64,000 nucleotides of DNA from Pectobacterium peruviense (lineage in GTDB: Bacteria > Pseudomonadota > Gammaproteobacteria > Enterobacterales > Enterobacteriaceae). How positions within the stretch are numbered: position 1 is the stretch's first letter; every line of letters starts with the position of its first letter. The stretch is taken from NCBI RefSeq assembly GCF_002847345.1, contig NZ_LXFV01000016.1:124001-188000 (forward strand). Direction: 5' to 3'. Made by a program: the position numbers and the translations under genes. Below are positions 1 through 10,071 of this stretch, piece after piece. Under the pieces are notes generated by a model that searched no databases, had not been told where the DNA came from, and saw only the letters and a program-made list of their open reading frames with translations.

Positions 1-669
1 AAACTGCCCGTAGCCCATCGCACCCGCGTAAGAACCACGCAGGCTGAGTGGATCGTTGCCTTCTTTACGTGCCATCAGCAGGAAGGTTTCCAGCTCGCCC
101 GCAAAGTAATCGGCACGTCGTGGGTAATCAAACGCCAGCGTTGCCAATGCATCAATGATGCGCGTTTTCCCCATCACTCTGCCCCAGCGGGTTTCAACGC
201 CAATAATGCCGACGATGATCTCAGGAGGAACGCCGTAAATATTCTGGGCACGCTGTAGCGCATCCTGATATTGATTCCAGAACGCCACGCCGTTCTGCAC
301 GTTGTCAGGCGTAATAAACTGATTGCGGTAACGGTTCCAGGCACCGTTCGGCCCTGAAGGTGGCCGTGATGTCGGAGCCTGTTTATCCATCAGACGGATC
401 ACCCAATCCAGACTTTTCGCCTGTACCAGCACATCATGCAATTGCTGACGATTAAAGCCATGTTCCTGCACCATTTTATCGACAAATCGCGCAGTGGCGG
501 CGTTAGTCGCAAAATCACCGCCCAACGGATGGACATTGTGTGCAGGTTCAAGCAGGAAACCACCGTTGAAAGGATTCCCCGAAGGCGCTTCTGTGGGAGG
601 AGGAGCTGGCTGACTGCTACAGGCAGAGAGCAAAACGAGCAGAGGGAGAAAACGAACCAAATGACGCAT
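1..669 (-). CDS. mltB: Membrane-bound lytic murein transglycosylase B, 5' part (cut by window edge)
   Basis: The minus-strand frame from ATG at 669 stays open to base 1, giving 223 codons of a gene continuing outside the window. The protein starts with a lipoprotein signal ending in a lipobox (LLSACSS), so it should be an outer-membrane lipoprotein. The segment GVETRWG carries the catalytic glutamate of the MltB (GH103) family, and GAMGYGQF at the edge is also typical. MltB cleaves the MurNAc-GlcNAc bond of peptidoglycan with formation of a 1,6-anhydro end. The C-terminal third cannot be assessed here. Confidence 0.93.
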   Translation of the reverse strand, partial: MRHLVRFLPLLVLLSACSSQPAPPPTEAPSGNPFNGGFLLEPAHNVHPLGGDFATNAATARFVDKMVQEHGFNRQQLHDVLVQAKSLDWVIRLMDKQAPTSRPPSGPNGAWNRYRNQFITPDNVQNGVAFWNQYQDALQRAQNIYGVPPEIIVGIIGVETRWGRVMGKTRIIDALATLAFDYPRRADYFAGELETFLLMARKEGNDPLSLRGSYAGAMGYGQF

Positions 670-805
670 CAGATATCCGTATAGCCAGGTAAGAAATCAA
701 TATCAGCTATGGTAAAGGATTGTCTGATGTGAAAAAACCAGCCAGAGGTGAAAAAGTGCCGCGCGCCGACCAAATGGAAGACCAGCGCGCATCGCCACAC
801 TCGAA

Positions 806-1147
806 TCAGTTTTTCTTCACAAACTCGGATTTCAGCTTCATCGGGCCAAAACCGTCGATTTTACAATCAATGTTGTGATCGCCTTCCACCAGACGAATCC
901 CTTTCACGCGGGTGCCGATTTTCAGCGGAGTCGAGCTACCTTTGACTTTCAGGTCTTTAATAACCGTTACCGTATCGCCATCCGCCAGCAGATTGCCGTT
1001 GGCATCTTTTACCACTAAAGCGTCATCCTGCGCCGCCGCATCACCCGCCGCCGACCACTCATTTCCGCATTCAGGGCAGTTGAGCATTTCACCCTCTTGC
1101 CAGGTGTATTCAGAACTGCATTTTGGACAATGAGGTAACTGTTGCAT
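806..1147 (-). CDS. yjdM: PhnA/YjdM family zinc-ribbon protein
   Basis: This 113-residue protein has an N-terminal zinc ribbon (Cys7-x2-Cys10 and Cys24-x2-Cys27) followed by a small beta-rich domain with the family core [25 protein letters not shown]. It matches the PhnA/YjdM family, named for its position near the phn genes of E. coli. It is not the phosphonoacetate hydrolase of the same name, and its cellular role is not established. The start is supported by CAGGAG seven bases before the ATG. It stands alone, with no phn genes nearby. Confidence 0.9.
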   Translation of the reverse strand: MQQLPHCPKCSSEYTWQEGEMLNCPECGNEWSAAGDAAAQDDALVVKDANGNLLADGDTVTVIKDLKVKGSSTPLKIGTRVKGIRLVEGDHNIDCKIDGFGPMKLKSEFVKKN

Positions 1148-1267
1148 GATAAACTCCTGAAAAATTCATAATAAAAAAGTAATAAATATCATTAGGTAAC
1201 TACCATATTTTCGATATTTTACCCTTTTATGCTCATTTTTGATAGTGAAGCAGTGTTTATCGTGGCT

Positions 1268-2890
1268 TTACTGCCCGTCTGACATGGTTTCTCGCCTTGC
1301 CGTCAGAAACGCAATTAATGCTTCTTGCGTGAGCGCTTTGGAATACAACCAGCCCTGCGCATAAGCTACACCAAGGCTTTTCAGGTAGGCTTCCTGAATG
1401 GGGGTTTCGACGCCTTCAGCAACAATTTGTTGGTTAAGACAATGTGCCATGCTGACAATATGGGACAACACAATATCCGTGGGTGAATGGTTATTAATAT
1501 TCCAGACAAAAGACTTATCAATTTTAAGCGTATTGGCTTTGACTCGCTCAAGATATGACAGCCCGGCATAGCCGGTACCAAAATCATCAATGGCAACGTC
1601 AATCCCTTTTTGCTGATACAGTTCGACCATGAGTCCGGCTTTTTGTGGTTCGATCATTGATGATTCGGTTAATTCAACGCTAATATTCGTCCCTTCAAGA
1701 TCGTGTGCAGTAATGTGCTCCACAAGATAATTGAAAATGGAAATATCCTCGAATTCCGCCGCTTCAAGATTGATGGAGACAAACATCTCGGGGTAACTTC
1801 TCTTCAATACGCTAGCGGTTTGTAGCGCTTCATCAATGACGTATAACGTCAATTCTTTCATCAACCCAACCTGACGGATCATGGGAATAAAAGAATCCGG
1901 CATAATTAAGTGTCCGTCTGAATGACGCCAACGTATCAATGCCTCACATCCCACAACCTGCGCGGTATTCAGTGCAATAATCGGCTGATAATGTAATTCA
2001 AACTCTTTTTGCTTCAGTGCCTGATTAAGAACATAAAGTGGGCTCTGAATAGTCAAGGTTCGTCGGGAAATCAACGTGGATAGCAGCAAGGAAAGCAGAA
2101 TAAAAAGAGGCAAGGCCGAGAAAAAAATCGTCAGATAGCGTGCGGTACTGACAGGCTTATCTGCACTTACCACTAGAGAAAGATCGCTGTTTGATAGCGG
2201 TTTCAAAACATAATATTTATTATCAATATAAAATCTATCGGTTCGATTTTCTCCCGTTATCAGGCGGGGAAAAACGCCGTCATTGATCGAATCCGACAGG
2301 ATAACCTGCCCATCCTGTTTCTTTCTCTCCAGCAATGCGCTCTGGATATTATGGCTATAGGAAGAAACATCCAGAAATGAGCGCGGGTTCAACACCACAA
2401 GATGATGCGTTGCGCCAACATAAATCATTCTCTTATTGCTATTCAGCGGGCTTTCAACGTTATACCAAACCCCGTAGGCGTTTTTATAGACAAAGTCGGG
2501 CGCGGAAAGAAACATCGTATTAATTTCGTTCAACATCGAAGAACAGCGAGGCCGATTCCCGTCGATATAGACCACGTCCTGAATATAATCATTATCGTAA
2601 GCCACCTTGCGGAGCACATTCAGATGAGGAGCCTCGCAATAAGGCAAACGATATTCTTCTAATCTATCCAGCGCAGAGGTTGCCTGCGCCATTATTTCAC
2701 CAGCATGTTCAATTGTGACGCTAGAAAAATTCTCTACATCCCCTTCAAACTGTTTGAGCGTGAAAGCCGAATGGATCGCAAGCGCCAACGCAAAAAGCGA
2801 AGCCAGAATAAAAAATAGGCAGAAGGATAATAAGAACAAACCTTTCTTAAAATAGAGCGTTTGAAAATAAGCTAACAGGTTTTGTCTCAT
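1268..2890 (-). CDS. CSS-motif EAL domain c-di-GMP phosphodiesterase
   Basis: This 540-residue inner-membrane protein has a first membrane helix at about residues 18-40, a periplasmic CSS domain with Cys116-Ser-Ser, a second helix at about 252-275, and a cytoplasmic EAL domain from about 285. Active-site features are all visible: EAL at 316-318, DDFGTG at 435-440, KID at 457-459 and EGVET at 492-496. It should therefore be an active c-di-GMP phosphodiesterase. In known PdeB/PdeC-type proteins the CSS cysteines sense periplasmic redox state through DsbA/DsbB. Which orthologue it is cannot be settled from sequence alone. In soft-rot bacteria c-di-GMP affects motility and secretion; a role here is inference. 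Confidence 0.9.
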   Translation of the reverse strand: MRQNLLAYFQTLYFKKGLFLLSFCLFFILASLFALALAIHSAFTLKQFEGDVENFSSVTIEHAGEIMAQATSALDRLEEYRLPYCEAPHLNVLRKVAYDNDYIQDVVYIDGNRPRCSSMLNEINTMFLSAPDFVYKNAYGVWYNVESPLNSNKRMIYVGATHHLVVLNPRSFLDVSSYSHNIQSALLERKKQDGQVILSDSINDGVFPRLITGENRTDRFYIDNKYYVLKPLSNSDLSLVVSADKPVSTARYLTIFFSALPLFILLSLLLSTLISRRTLTIQSPLYVLNQALKQKEFELHYQPIIALNTAQVVGCEALIRWRHSDGHLIMPDSFIPMIRQVGLMKELTLYVIDEALQTASVLKRSYPEMFVSINLEAAEFEDISIFNYLVEHITAHDLEGTNISVELTESSMIEPQKAGLMVELYQQKGIDVAIDDFGTGYAGLSYLERVKANTLKIDKSFVWNINNHSPTDIVLSHIVSMAHCLNQQIVAEGVETPIQEAYLKSLGVAYAQGWLYSKALTQEALIAFLTARRETMSDGQ

Positions 2891-3195
2891 AGGAAGGGCG
2901 ACGTATCATCATCACGAGAAACTCAACATAGCACATAACCTTTTCCGACAATGTATGGATATCCTAAATAATTAGGATTTCAGAGCCTTGATAACCGTCT
3001 GGCTCAAAGGGTCTGAGCGGCATGAGAGCAACATATTTATTTTCTTTTCTATTTGCTTTAAAAAACAGATAGTTGTTTTCCATTCCATTTGTCGTGCCAA
3101 TATCTCACCGCGATTCAATTGTAATGAGAACCATTATCATACTAACATAGCGCCCTATTATTGACCGCCGATACGCTTTTCTACTCCTGACCATT
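2891..3195. other. Intergenic region between the EAL gene and fecI
   Basis: About 305 bases separate the divergent EAL and fecI genes. The right half carries the fecI Fur box (3120-3138). The left half is AT-rich and must hold the EAL gene promoter, but I see no clear -35/-10 pair there. No conserved reading frame or RNA gene is apparent. Confidence 0.6.
3120..3138 (+). promoter_or_regulatory. Fur box upstream of fecI
   Basis: The 19-mer TGTAATGAGAACCATTATC matches 15 of 19 positions of the Fur consensus GATAATGATAATCATTATC. It lies about 60 bases before the fecI ATG. Iron repression of fecIR by Fur-Fe(II) is the established scheme in E. coli. Confidence 0.85.
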
Positions 3196-3717
3196 ATGTC
3201 TGACCACGCTACCACTTCTGCTGAACTGACGTTTGAATCGCTTTATGGTTCGCATCACGGCTGGCTAAAGCACTGGCTGACGGGCAAACTCCAATCTTCT
3301 TTTGATGCCGATGACATTGCGCAGGACACCTTCCTGCGCGTAATGAACGGCGAGTCGCTCACTGCAATCCGCGACCCCAAATCCTTCCTGTGTACGGTTG
3401 CCAAACGCGTGATGGTCGATCTCTTTCGCCGCAATGCGCTGGAGAAAGCCTATCTGGAGAGGCTGGCACAGTTGCCGGAAGCGCTTGCCCCCTCACCAGA
3501 GATCCAGCAACAGCAGCTTGAGACACTCCAGCAGGTCGATCTCATGCTTGATGGACTGAACCACAAAGCGCGACAGGCGTTTCTGCTGTCCCAGCTTGAT
3601 GGCATGGCCTACGGTGAGATTGCCACGCGGCTCAATGTCTCCGTCAGCTCGGTCAAAAAGTATGTTGCCAAAGCCACGGAGCATTCCCTGCTGTTTCGTC
3701 TGGAGCACGGGCTGTGA
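3196..3717 (+). CDS. fecI: Ferric citrate uptake ECF sigma factor FecI
   Basis: This 173-residue protein equals E. coli FecI in length. It shows sigma region 2 ([14 protein letters not shown], about residues 37-50) and region 4 ([21 protein letters not shown], helix-turn-helix near 138-158). FecI directs RNA polymerase to the fecA promoter when ferric citrate is bound at FecA and the signal is relayed by FecR. The ATG has only a weak ribosome-binding site, but no better start is seen. It overlaps fecR by 4 bases (ATGA-type junction), indicating translational coupling. Confidence 0.95.
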   Translation: MSDHATTSAELTFESLYGSHHGWLKHWLTGKLQSSFDADDIAQDTFLRVMNGESLTAIRDPKSFLCTVAKRVMVDLFRRNALEKAYLERLAQLPEALAPSPEIQQQQLETLQQVDLMLDGLNHKARQAFLLSQLDGMAYGEIATRLNVSVSSVKKYVAKATEHSLLFRLEHGL

Positions 3718-4670
3718 GTCTTCCGCTGACCGACTCCCAACGTCAGGCGCTACGCTCTGCCTCGCATTGGTATGCGGTACTGAGCGACGAACGCGTGAGC
3801 CCGCAACAAACCGAGAAATGGCAGCAGTGGTATAAACAAAATCGAGATCACCAGTGGGCCTGGCTACAGGTAGAAAACCTGCGCAACCAGATGAACGTCG
3901 TGCCGGGCAACGTCGCCCACCGCGCGCTTCAGGATACCCAGCTCACTCGTCGCCGAGTGATGAAAGGTTTGTTGCTGTTGTTGGGCGTGGGTGGAGGTTG
4001 GCAGCTTTGGCGTTCTGACGCTGGAACAGGTCTGCGGGCGGACTACGCCACGGCTAAAGGCGCGATCCGTCAGCAGCGTCTGGAAGACGGCACTTTGCTC
4101 TCGCTTAACACCAACAGCGCCGTCGATGTCCGCTTCGATCTACAGCAGCGACGCATTCATCTCTGGTATGGCGAAATCGCGATGACCACCGGGCAAGATG
4201 CCAATAACCGCCCTTTTTACGTGCAAACCCGGCAGGGTCAACTGACCGCGCTGGGCACCGAATTTACGGTACGTCAAGAAGAAGGTAGCACTTTGCTGAG
4301 CGTGCAACAGCACGCGGTGAAAGTCGTACTGGCAGACGATCCGACACAAGAGCGCATCGTGCGTCAGGGCGACAGCCTGCACTTCAGCGCGCGGGAACTA
4401 GGTGAAACCCAATCCGCAGAGGAAGAAGACAGCAACTGGACGCAGGGTATCCTCAGCTTCAGTAATAAACCGCTCGGAGACGTGATGGCGACCCTCTCGC
4501 GTTACCGTCACGGCGTACTGCGCTGTAGCCCAGAGGTCGCTACGCTACGCTTAAGCGGCACCTTCCCGCTGAAGAATACCGATACGGTATTACAGGTTAT
4601 TGAGAAAACACTACCCGTTAAAATTCAGTACATTACACGCTACTGGGTCAATATCCTTCCCGCAAACTAA
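3714..4670 (+). CDS. fecR: FecR, transmembrane regulator of FecI
   Basis: This 318-residue protein has an N-terminal cytoplasmic FecI-binding region with conserved tryptophans ([19 protein letters not shown]), one membrane helix ([15 protein letters not shown], about residues 85-100) after an RRR stretch, and a periplasmic FecR domain ([30 protein letters not shown]). The C-terminal secretin/TonB-like short domain would contact the FecA signalling domain. It relays outer-membrane occupancy by ferric citrate to FecI. Its order right after fecI is the classical one. Confidence 0.95.
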   Translation: MSLPLTDSQRQALRSASHWYAVLSDERVSPQQTEKWQQWYKQNRDHQWAWLQVENLRNQMNVVPGNVAHRALQDTQLTRRRVMKGLLLLLGVGGGWQLWRSDAGTGLRADYATAKGAIRQQRLEDGTLLSLNTNSAVDVRFDLQQRRIHLWYGEIAMTTGQDANNRPFYVQTRQGQLTALGTEFTVRQEEGSTLLSVQQHAVKVVLADDPTQERIVRQGDSLHFSARELGETQSAEEEDSNWTQGILSFSNKPLGDVMATLSRYRHGVLRCSPEVATLRLSGTFPLKNTDTVLQVIEKTLPVKIQYITRYWVNILPAN

Positions 4671-4672
4671 AC

Positions 4673-4691
4673 GATAACGAAAAAAATTATC
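4673..4691 (+). promoter_or_regulatory. Fur box between fecR and fecA
   Basis: The segment GATAACGAAAAAAATTATC matches 15 of 19 positions of the Fur consensus and starts two bases after the fecR stop. It is in the right place to add direct iron repression to the FecI-dependent fecA promoter. No -35/-10 for FecI was assigned with confidence. Confidence 0.75.
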
Positions 4692-4765
4692 ATTCTTGGT
4701 TGTCCTTTTTCTCCCTCTCGTTCGACTTAAGTATATAGATGCAAAAAAATGATGATGGAGATGTT

Positions 4766-7132
4766 ATGACGCTCTTACGCGCCATTCGTAAAGCAACACC
4801 TTTAGCTATGGCAATACAGCTCAGCCTGCTGTCGACAGTCGGTATCACGACAGGGATAGCCTACGCAGCCACTGCACCCGCCACCGCCACCGCCACCGCC
4901 ACCGCACGCTACGATATTGCGGCTGACGATTTAGACAAAGCACTTAACCACTATGCCGCCCGCAGCGGGATTACGCTGTCGGTGGATGCCAGCCTGACAC
5001 AGGGAAAGCGCAGTAGCGGCCTGCACGGCGACTACACCGTTAATGACGGCCTGAAAGCCCTGCTTGCGGGTAGCGGTTTGCAAGTGAAAGCGTTGGGTGA
5101 TAACGCCTGGACGCTGGAACCAATCCCGACGGCAGCCGAAGAAACGCTGACGGTCGTTGGTGACTGGCTGGGTGAAGCCCGTGAAAATGATGTCTTTGAA
5201 CACGCTGGCGCGCGTGATGTGATCCGCCGTGAAGACTTCGCCAAGACCGGTGCCACCACCATGCGCGACGTCTTAAACCGTATACCGGGTGTTTATGCGC
5301 CGGAAAATAACGGTACGGGTAGTCATGATCTGGCCATGAACTTTGGTATCCGCGGTCTGAGTCCGCGTCTGGCTAGTCGCTCCACCGTTCTGATGGACGG
5401 CATTCCGGTACCTTTTGCTCCCTACGGTCAGCCGCAGCTTTCCCTCGCCCCCATTTCTCTTGGCAATATGGATGCTGTTGACGTAGTACGCGGCGGCGGC
5501 GCAGTACGCTACGGGCCACAGAGCGTCGGTGGCGTCGTAAACTTTGTCACCCGCGCGATCCCGAAAGCGTTTGGCATTAGCGCTGGCGTAGAAGGCCAAC
5601 ATAGCCCGACGTCTTCACAGCACAATCCGAAAGAAACCCACAACCTGTTGGTTGGCGGCACGGCCGATAACGGTTTTGGCTCGGCATTGCTTTACTCCGG
5701 CACGCGCGGCAGTGACTGGCGCGAGCATAGCGCGACGCGTATTGACGACGTCATGCTGAAAAGCCGCTACGCGCCAAACGAGGTGCACACCTTTAACAGC
5801 CTGCTGCAATATTATGATGGCAGCGCCGATATGCCCGGCGGGCTATCGCGTGCCGATTATAATGCTGACCGCTGGCAGTCAACACGTTCGTACGATCGCT
5901 TCTGGGGACGTCGTCAGCTTGCCAGTTTTGGCTATCAATACCAGCCAGATCAGCAGCACAAATTCAACATTCAGAGCTTCTACACGCGCACGCTGCGCAG
6001 CGGCTATCTGGAACAAAACGCGATCCTTACCCTGTCTCCACGCGAATATTGGGTGCGCGGCATTGAACCCCGCTACAGCCAGAGTTTTACTCTCGGTTCC
6101 TCCGCTCATGAAGTGGGCGTAGGTTATCGCTATGTCAGCGAATCCACCCACGAAGTGCGTTATTTCACCAGTACCGCTAGCAAGACGCTGCCGAGTACCA
6201 ATAGCCCCATCGACCGCGAAACCCGCGCGGGGACAGAAGCGCACGCCTGGTACATCGACGATCGCGTAGATATTGGCAACTGGACAATTACGCCGGGTAT
6301 GCGCTTCGAGCACATCAAATCTCATCAGGACAATACGCTGAAAGGCACAGGTGAAGCGGTCAGCTACAACGCGCCGCTGCCTGCCTTGAACGTCCTTTAT
6401 CACGTCAACGACAGCTGGAATCTTTATGCAAACACCGAAGGATCATTCGGCACCGTACAGTACAGCCGAATTGGCAAGGCTGCTAAAAGCGGCAAAGTGG
6501 AGCCAGAAAAAGCGCGTACCTGGGAAGCCGGCACCCGCTACGACGATGGTGCGCTAACGGCAGAAATGGGCGTCTTTCTGGTCAACTTTAATAACCAGTA
6601 TGACTCCAACCAGACCAACGATACCGTCACCACCCGAGGGAAAACCCGCCATTCGGGGCTAGAAACACAGGCTCGCTATCACCTCGCCGACCTGTCACCT
6701 CGTTTAGAAACGGTATCGGTTTATGCGCGCTACGCCTATGTGAATGCTGAAATTCTCGAAGCGGGCGATACCTACGGTAATCAAGTGCCCTTCTCTTCAA
6801 AACATCGGGGTGGATTCGGCATCGATTACCAACCGGGCAACTGGACGTTCAACCTGAACAGTGAGTTCCAGTCCAGCCAGTTTGCCAATAATACCAACAC
6901 CGTTGCCGAAAGCGCCGATGGCAGTGCCGGACGTATCCCCGGCTTTATGCTGTGGGGCGCTCGTGCCGCCTACGACTTCGGCCCGCAGTTCTCTGACCTC
7001 AATCTGGCCTTTGGTGTGAAAAATCTGTTCGACCACGATTACTACACGCGTTCGAACAGCGATGACAACAACAAAGGGATTTATGCTGGCCAACCCCGCA
7101 CCTTCTATATGCAGGGCTCGCTGAAATTCTGA
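4766..7132 (+). CDS. fecA: TonB-dependent ferric citrate receptor FecA
   Basis: The start is placed at the ATG at 4766 because GGAG sits five bases before it; an in-frame ATG at 4739 would add nine residues. The 788-residue precursor has a signal peptide ending AYA-ATAP, a secretin/TonB N-terminal (STN) signalling domain ([16 protein letters not shown] to NAWTLEP), a TonB box region (ETLTVVGD), a plug ([28 protein letters not shown]) and a 22-strand barrel ending in a C-terminal Phe (MQGSLKF). E. coli FecA is 774 residues. It imports ferric dicitrate and signals through FecR. A Thr-Ala repeat follows the signal peptide. Confidence 0.95.
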   Translation: MTLLRAIRKATPLAMAIQLSLLSTVGITTGIAYAATAPATATATATARYDIAADDLDKALNHYAARSGITLSVDASLTQGKRSSGLHGDYTVNDGLKALLAGSGLQVKALGDNAWTLEPIPTAAEETLTVVGDWLGEARENDVFEHAGARDVIRREDFAKTGATTMRDVLNRIPGVYAPENNGTGSHDLAMNFGIRGLSPRLASRSTVLMDGIPVPFAPYGQPQLSLAPISLGNMDAVDVVRGGGAVRYGPQSVGGVVNFVTRAIPKAFGISAGVEGQHSPTSSQHNPKETHNLLVGGTADNGFGSALLYSGTRGSDWREHSATRIDDVMLKSRYAPNEVHTFNSLLQYYDGSADMPGGLSRADYNADRWQSTRSYDRFWGRRQLASFGYQYQPDQQHKFNIQSFYTRTLRSGYLEQNAILTLSPREYWVRGIEPRYSQSFTLGSSAHEVGVGYRYVSESTHEVRYFTSTASKTLPSTNSPIDRETRAGTEAHAWYIDDRVDIGNWTITPGMRFEHIKSHQDNTLKGTGEAVSYNAPLPALNVLYHVNDSWNLYANTEGSFGTVQYSRIGKAAKSGKVEPEKARTWEAGTRYDDGALTAEMGVFLVNFNNQYDSNQTNDTVTTRGKTRHSGLETQARYHLADLSPRLETVSVYARYAYVNAEILEAGDTYGNQVPFSSKHRGGFGIDYQPGNWTFNLNSEFQSSQFANNTNTVAESADGSAGRIPGFMLWGARAAYDFGPQFSDLNLAFGVKNLFDHDYYTRSNSDDNNKGIYAGQPRTFYMQGSLKF
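4881..4904 (+). repeat. Hexanucleotide tandem repeat in fecA
   Basis: Four perfect copies of CCACCG encode a Thr-Ala run between the FecA signal peptide and its signalling domain. The unit is a multiple of three, so slippage would change linker length and not reading frame. Confidence 0.9.
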
Positions 7133-7149
7133 CTGTCACGCTCTCTCTC

Positions 7150-7167
7150 GCCGGGCAGATGCCCGGC
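7150..7167 (+). terminator. Intercistronic hairpin between fecA and fecB
   Basis: A perfect 7-bp stem, GCCGGGC / GCCCGGC, closes a 4-base loop 17 bases after the fecA stop. There is no U-run, so it is more likely an mRNA-stabilising or partial-attenuation hairpin that keeps fecA in excess over fecBCDE than a full terminator. Confidence 0.7.
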
Positions 7168-7205
7168 CTGACTATTGAATGATCACGACTATTAGGAGTT
7201 ACGCT

Positions 7206-8120
7206 ATGTTTGCTCTACTTCGCGTTGCACTGATTACAGTGCTTTGTCTGTTCGGACTGGGTCGCGCCAATGCAGTAACGGTGCAGGATGAACAGGGTTC
7301 CTTTACGCTCGACACGCCGCCTCAGCGCATTGTGGTGCTGGAACTCTCTTTTGCCGATGCACTGGCCGCGATAGACGTCAGCCCAGTAGGCATCGCCGAT
7401 GACAACGATCCAGACCGGATCCTGGCGGAAGTCCGTGAACACCTAAAACCCTGGCACTCCGTGGGAACGCGTGCGCAGCCGAGCCTCGAAGCCATCAGCG
7501 CGCTGAAGCCTGATTTGATTATCGCCGACAGCAGTCGCCACAGCGGTATTTACACGGCGCTGAAGGCTATCGCTCCGGTACTGCTGCTGAAATCACGCAA
7601 CGAAACCTATGATGAAAACCTGCATTCGGCGGAAATCATCGGCAAGGTATTAGGGAAAGACAGTGCGATGCAGGCTCGTCTTGCTAAGCATCGCGCGACA
7701 ATGAAAGCCTACGCAGACCAGCTTCCCAAAGGCACGAGCGTCGCTTTCGGCACCTCGCGCGAACAGCAGTTTAACCTGTATTCCAGCGAAGCCTACACCG
7801 GCAGCGTGTTGGCTGCTCTGGGTCTGAGCGTGCCGAAACCCATTAACAATGCGCCGATGGCCTCCATCAATTTGGAACAGTTGCTGGCGATTAACCCACA
7901 GTGGCTGATTGTGACGCACTATCGCGAAGAAAGTATTGTGAAACGCTGGCAGCAGGATGCACTCTGGAACATGCTGGAAGCACAGCAAAAACAGCAGATT
8001 GCCGCTGTCGACAGCAACGCCTGGGCGCGGATGCGCGGCATCTTTGCAGCGGAACGCGTCGGCAGCGATACGGTGAAGATTTTTAAACATCAGCCCGTTA
8101 GCATCAGCAGCGAGCAATGA
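7206..8120 (+). CDS. fecB: Periplasmic ferric citrate-binding protein FecB
   Basis: The start is set at ATG 7206, preceded by AGGAG with a seven-base gap and giving a proper signal peptide (MFALLRVALITVLCLFGLGRANA). The upstream in-frame ATG at 7179 lacks this. The mature part carries the cluster 8 binding-protein core: LELSFADALAAIDVSPVGIADD, SLEAISALKPDLIIADSSRH and THYREESIVKRWQQD, nearly identical to E. coli FecB. It hands iron citrate to FecCD. Its stop overlaps the fecC start by four bases. Confidence 0.96.
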   Translation: MFALLRVALITVLCLFGLGRANAVTVQDEQGSFTLDTPPQRIVVLELSFADALAAIDVSPVGIADDNDPDRILAEVREHLKPWHSVGTRAQPSLEAISALKPDLIIADSSRHSGIYTALKAIAPVLLLKSRNETYDENLHSAEIIGKVLGKDSAMQARLAKHRATMKAYADQLPKGTSVAFGTSREQQFNLYSSEAYTGSVLAALGLSVPKPINNAPMASINLEQLLAINPQWLIVTHYREESIVKRWQQDALWNMLEAQQKQQIAAVDSNAWARMRGIFAAERVGSDTVKIFKHQPVSISSEQ

Positions 8121-9112
8121 GGCAAAATTTCCATCCGTTCTGGCGTTGGGGATTACCGATAACAGTGCTGCTGGGCGTGTTCTGGCTCAGCCTATTCTGT
8201 TATTCCGCGATCCCCATTCCTGCACTGAGTGCTATCAAAGCGCTGATTACGGGATCGCCGTCTTCGCTACCGGAGGCGCTGGTGCTCAACCTGCGCCTGC
8301 CTCGTAGTCTGGTTGCTGTACTGATCGGCGCCAGCCTGGCGCTGTCCGGCGCTCTGCTTCAAACCCTGACCCATAATCCTCTGGCTTCTCCTTCTCTGCT
8401 CGGCATCAACAGCGGTGCGGCGCTAGCGATGGCACTGACCAGCGCGTTCACATCTTCGCTTTCCGGCTATCCCATCGCCTTTGTTGCCGCCTGCGGCGGT
8501 GGCCTGTGTTGGCTGATGGTGATGGCAGCGGGCGGCGGCTGGCGACAAACGCTCGATCGTAATCGCCTGATTCTGGCAGGTGTCGCGCTTTCTGCCCTGT
8601 GCATGGCCTTAACCCGCATCACGCTGCTGCTGGCGGAAGATCACGCCTATGGCATTTTTTACTGGCTGGCGGGTGGCGTATCGCACGCACGCTGGGTGGA
8701 ATTCTGGCAACTCTTCCCCTTTGTCATCATCGTCATCCCCGTTGTCCTGCTAATGGCAAACCAGCTTAATTTACTGAATATTGGTGACGTAAGCGCCCAT
8801 ACGCTGGGCGTCAACTTGGGTCGCCTACGCCTTGTCTTGAATCTGGCAGTGCTGGTATTAGTCGGTGCCTGCGTGAGCGTAGCCGGTCCGGTGGCGTTTA
8901 TCGGCCTGTTAATTCCGCATCTGGCACGTTTCTGGATCGGGTACGACCAGCGAAAAATGCTGCCTATGAGCATGCTAATGGGCGCAGCATTTATGTTACT
9001 GGCCGATCTGCTTGCCCGCGCGCTCGCCTGGCCGGGCGAACTGCCTGCCGGCGCGGTACTGGCACTGATCGGTGCCCCCTGTTTTGTCTGGCTGGCAAGG
9101 AAACGAGGATAA
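8117..9112 (+). CDS. fecC: Ferric citrate ABC transporter permease FecC
   Basis: This 331-residue FecCD-family permease has about ten hydrophobic helices. Family signatures include LRLPRSLVAVLIGASLALSG near residues 57-76, and GPVAFIGLLIPHLAR near 259-273, which is the ATPase-contact region. It pairs with FecD to form the membrane channel. The gene overlaps fecB by four bases and fecD by one (TAATG), showing tight translational coupling. Confidence 0.96.
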   Translation: MRQNFHPFWRWGLPITVLLGVFWLSLFCYSAIPIPALSAIKALITGSPSSLPEALVLNLRLPRSLVAVLIGASLALSGALLQTLTHNPLASPSLLGINSGAALAMALTSAFTSSLSGYPIAFVAACGGGLCWLMVMAAGGGWRQTLDRNRLILAGVALSALCMALTRITLLLAEDHAYGIFYWLAGGVSHARWVEFWQLFPFVIIVIPVVLLMANQLNLLNIGDVSAHTLGVNLGRLRLVLNLAVLVLVGACVSVAGPVAFIGLLIPHLARFWIGYDQRKMLPMSMLMGAAFMLLADLLARALAWPGELPAGAVLALIGAPCFVWLARKRG

Positions 9113-10071
9113 TGCGCCCCGTCACTGTATTTATCTCGATTACTCTGCTGTTACTCGCCACTAGCGTTCTGGCACTGCGCATGGGAGCAATTCCGCTGCC
9201 GTGGTCGGCGTTGATAAGCGGTTGGCACAACGCCAACGAACATCATTACGTACTGACGCAGTATCGCTTGCCCCGCGTACTGCTGGCGCTGTTCGTCGGT
9301 GCAGCGCTGGCAATTTCCGGCGTATTGGTTCAGGGGATCGTACGTAACCCGCTAGCCTCGCCGGATATTCTCGGCGTAAATCATGCGGCAAGTCTGGCAA
9401 CTGTCAGCGCGCTAATGCTGGTGCCTTCACTGCCAGTGATCTGGTTGCCGCTCCTCGCGTTCATCGGCGGCATCGTCGGGCTGCTACTTCTGCGACTTAT
9501 CGCGGGAACATCATCACCCATGCGGCTGGCGCTCATCGGCGTTGCGCTTTCTGCTACCTGGGCAAGCCTCACCGATTATCTGATCCTCTCCCGCCCGCAG
9601 GATGTCAACAACGCGCTGCTGTGGCTGACGGGGAGCCTATGGGGACGCGACTGGTCATTCGTCATGGTCGCGCTGCCCGTCCTCTGTGTACTGATTCCGA
9701 TCAGCCTGCGCTTTTGCCGCGATCTGGATTTATTGGCACTAGGCGACGACCGTGCCAGTACGCTGGGTGTCAATATTGGGCGTATTCAGTTCTGGGGATT
9801 GACGCTTGCAGTAGCGCTCGCCGCGACTAGCGTGGCCGTCTGCGGGCCCATCGGGTTTATCAGCCTTGTCGTGCCGCATCTGATCCGCTATCTGGTGGGA
9901 GGACGGCACCGCTGGCTTCTTCCTGCTTCAGCCGTTGCTGGTGCGTTGGTACTGCTGCTTGCCGATCTGCTGGCGCGTACGCTGAACCCACCAATGGAAT
10001 TACCCGCCGGGGTGCTAACCGCGATTATCGGTGCGCCTTGGTTTTTTTGGCTTCTCGTGAGAATGCGATAA
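9112..10071 (+). CDS. fecD: Ferric citrate ABC transporter permease FecD
   Basis: This 319-residue FecCD-family permease is one residue longer than my recollection of E. coli FecD. It has the same helix pattern as FecC, with YRLPRVLLALFVGAALAISG near residues 46-65 and GPIGFISLVVPHLIRYLVG in the C-terminal third. It is coupled to fecC by a one-base overlap, and its stop directly abuts the fecE start. It forms the inner-membrane heterodimer with FecC. Confidence 0.96.
   Translation: MRPVTVFISITLLLLATSVLALRMGAIPLPWSALISGWHNANEHHYVLTQYRLPRVLLALFVGAALAISGVLVQGIVRNPLASPDILGVNHAASLATVSALMLVPSLPVIWLPLLAFIGGIVGLLLLRLIAGTSSPMRLALIGVALSATWASLTDYLILSRPQDVNNALLWLTGSLWGRDWSFVMVALPVLCVLIPISLRFCRDLDLLALGDDRASTLGVNIGRIQFWGLTLAVALAATSVAVCGPIGFISLVVPHLIRYLVGGRHRWLLPASAVAGALVLLLADLLARTLNPPMELPAGVLTAIIGAPWFFWLLVRMR

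Noticed and set aside
436-684. 82-codon frame on plus at the left end
   Set aside because: Antisense to the 5' part of mltB, which has a clear lipoprotein signal and catalytic motif.
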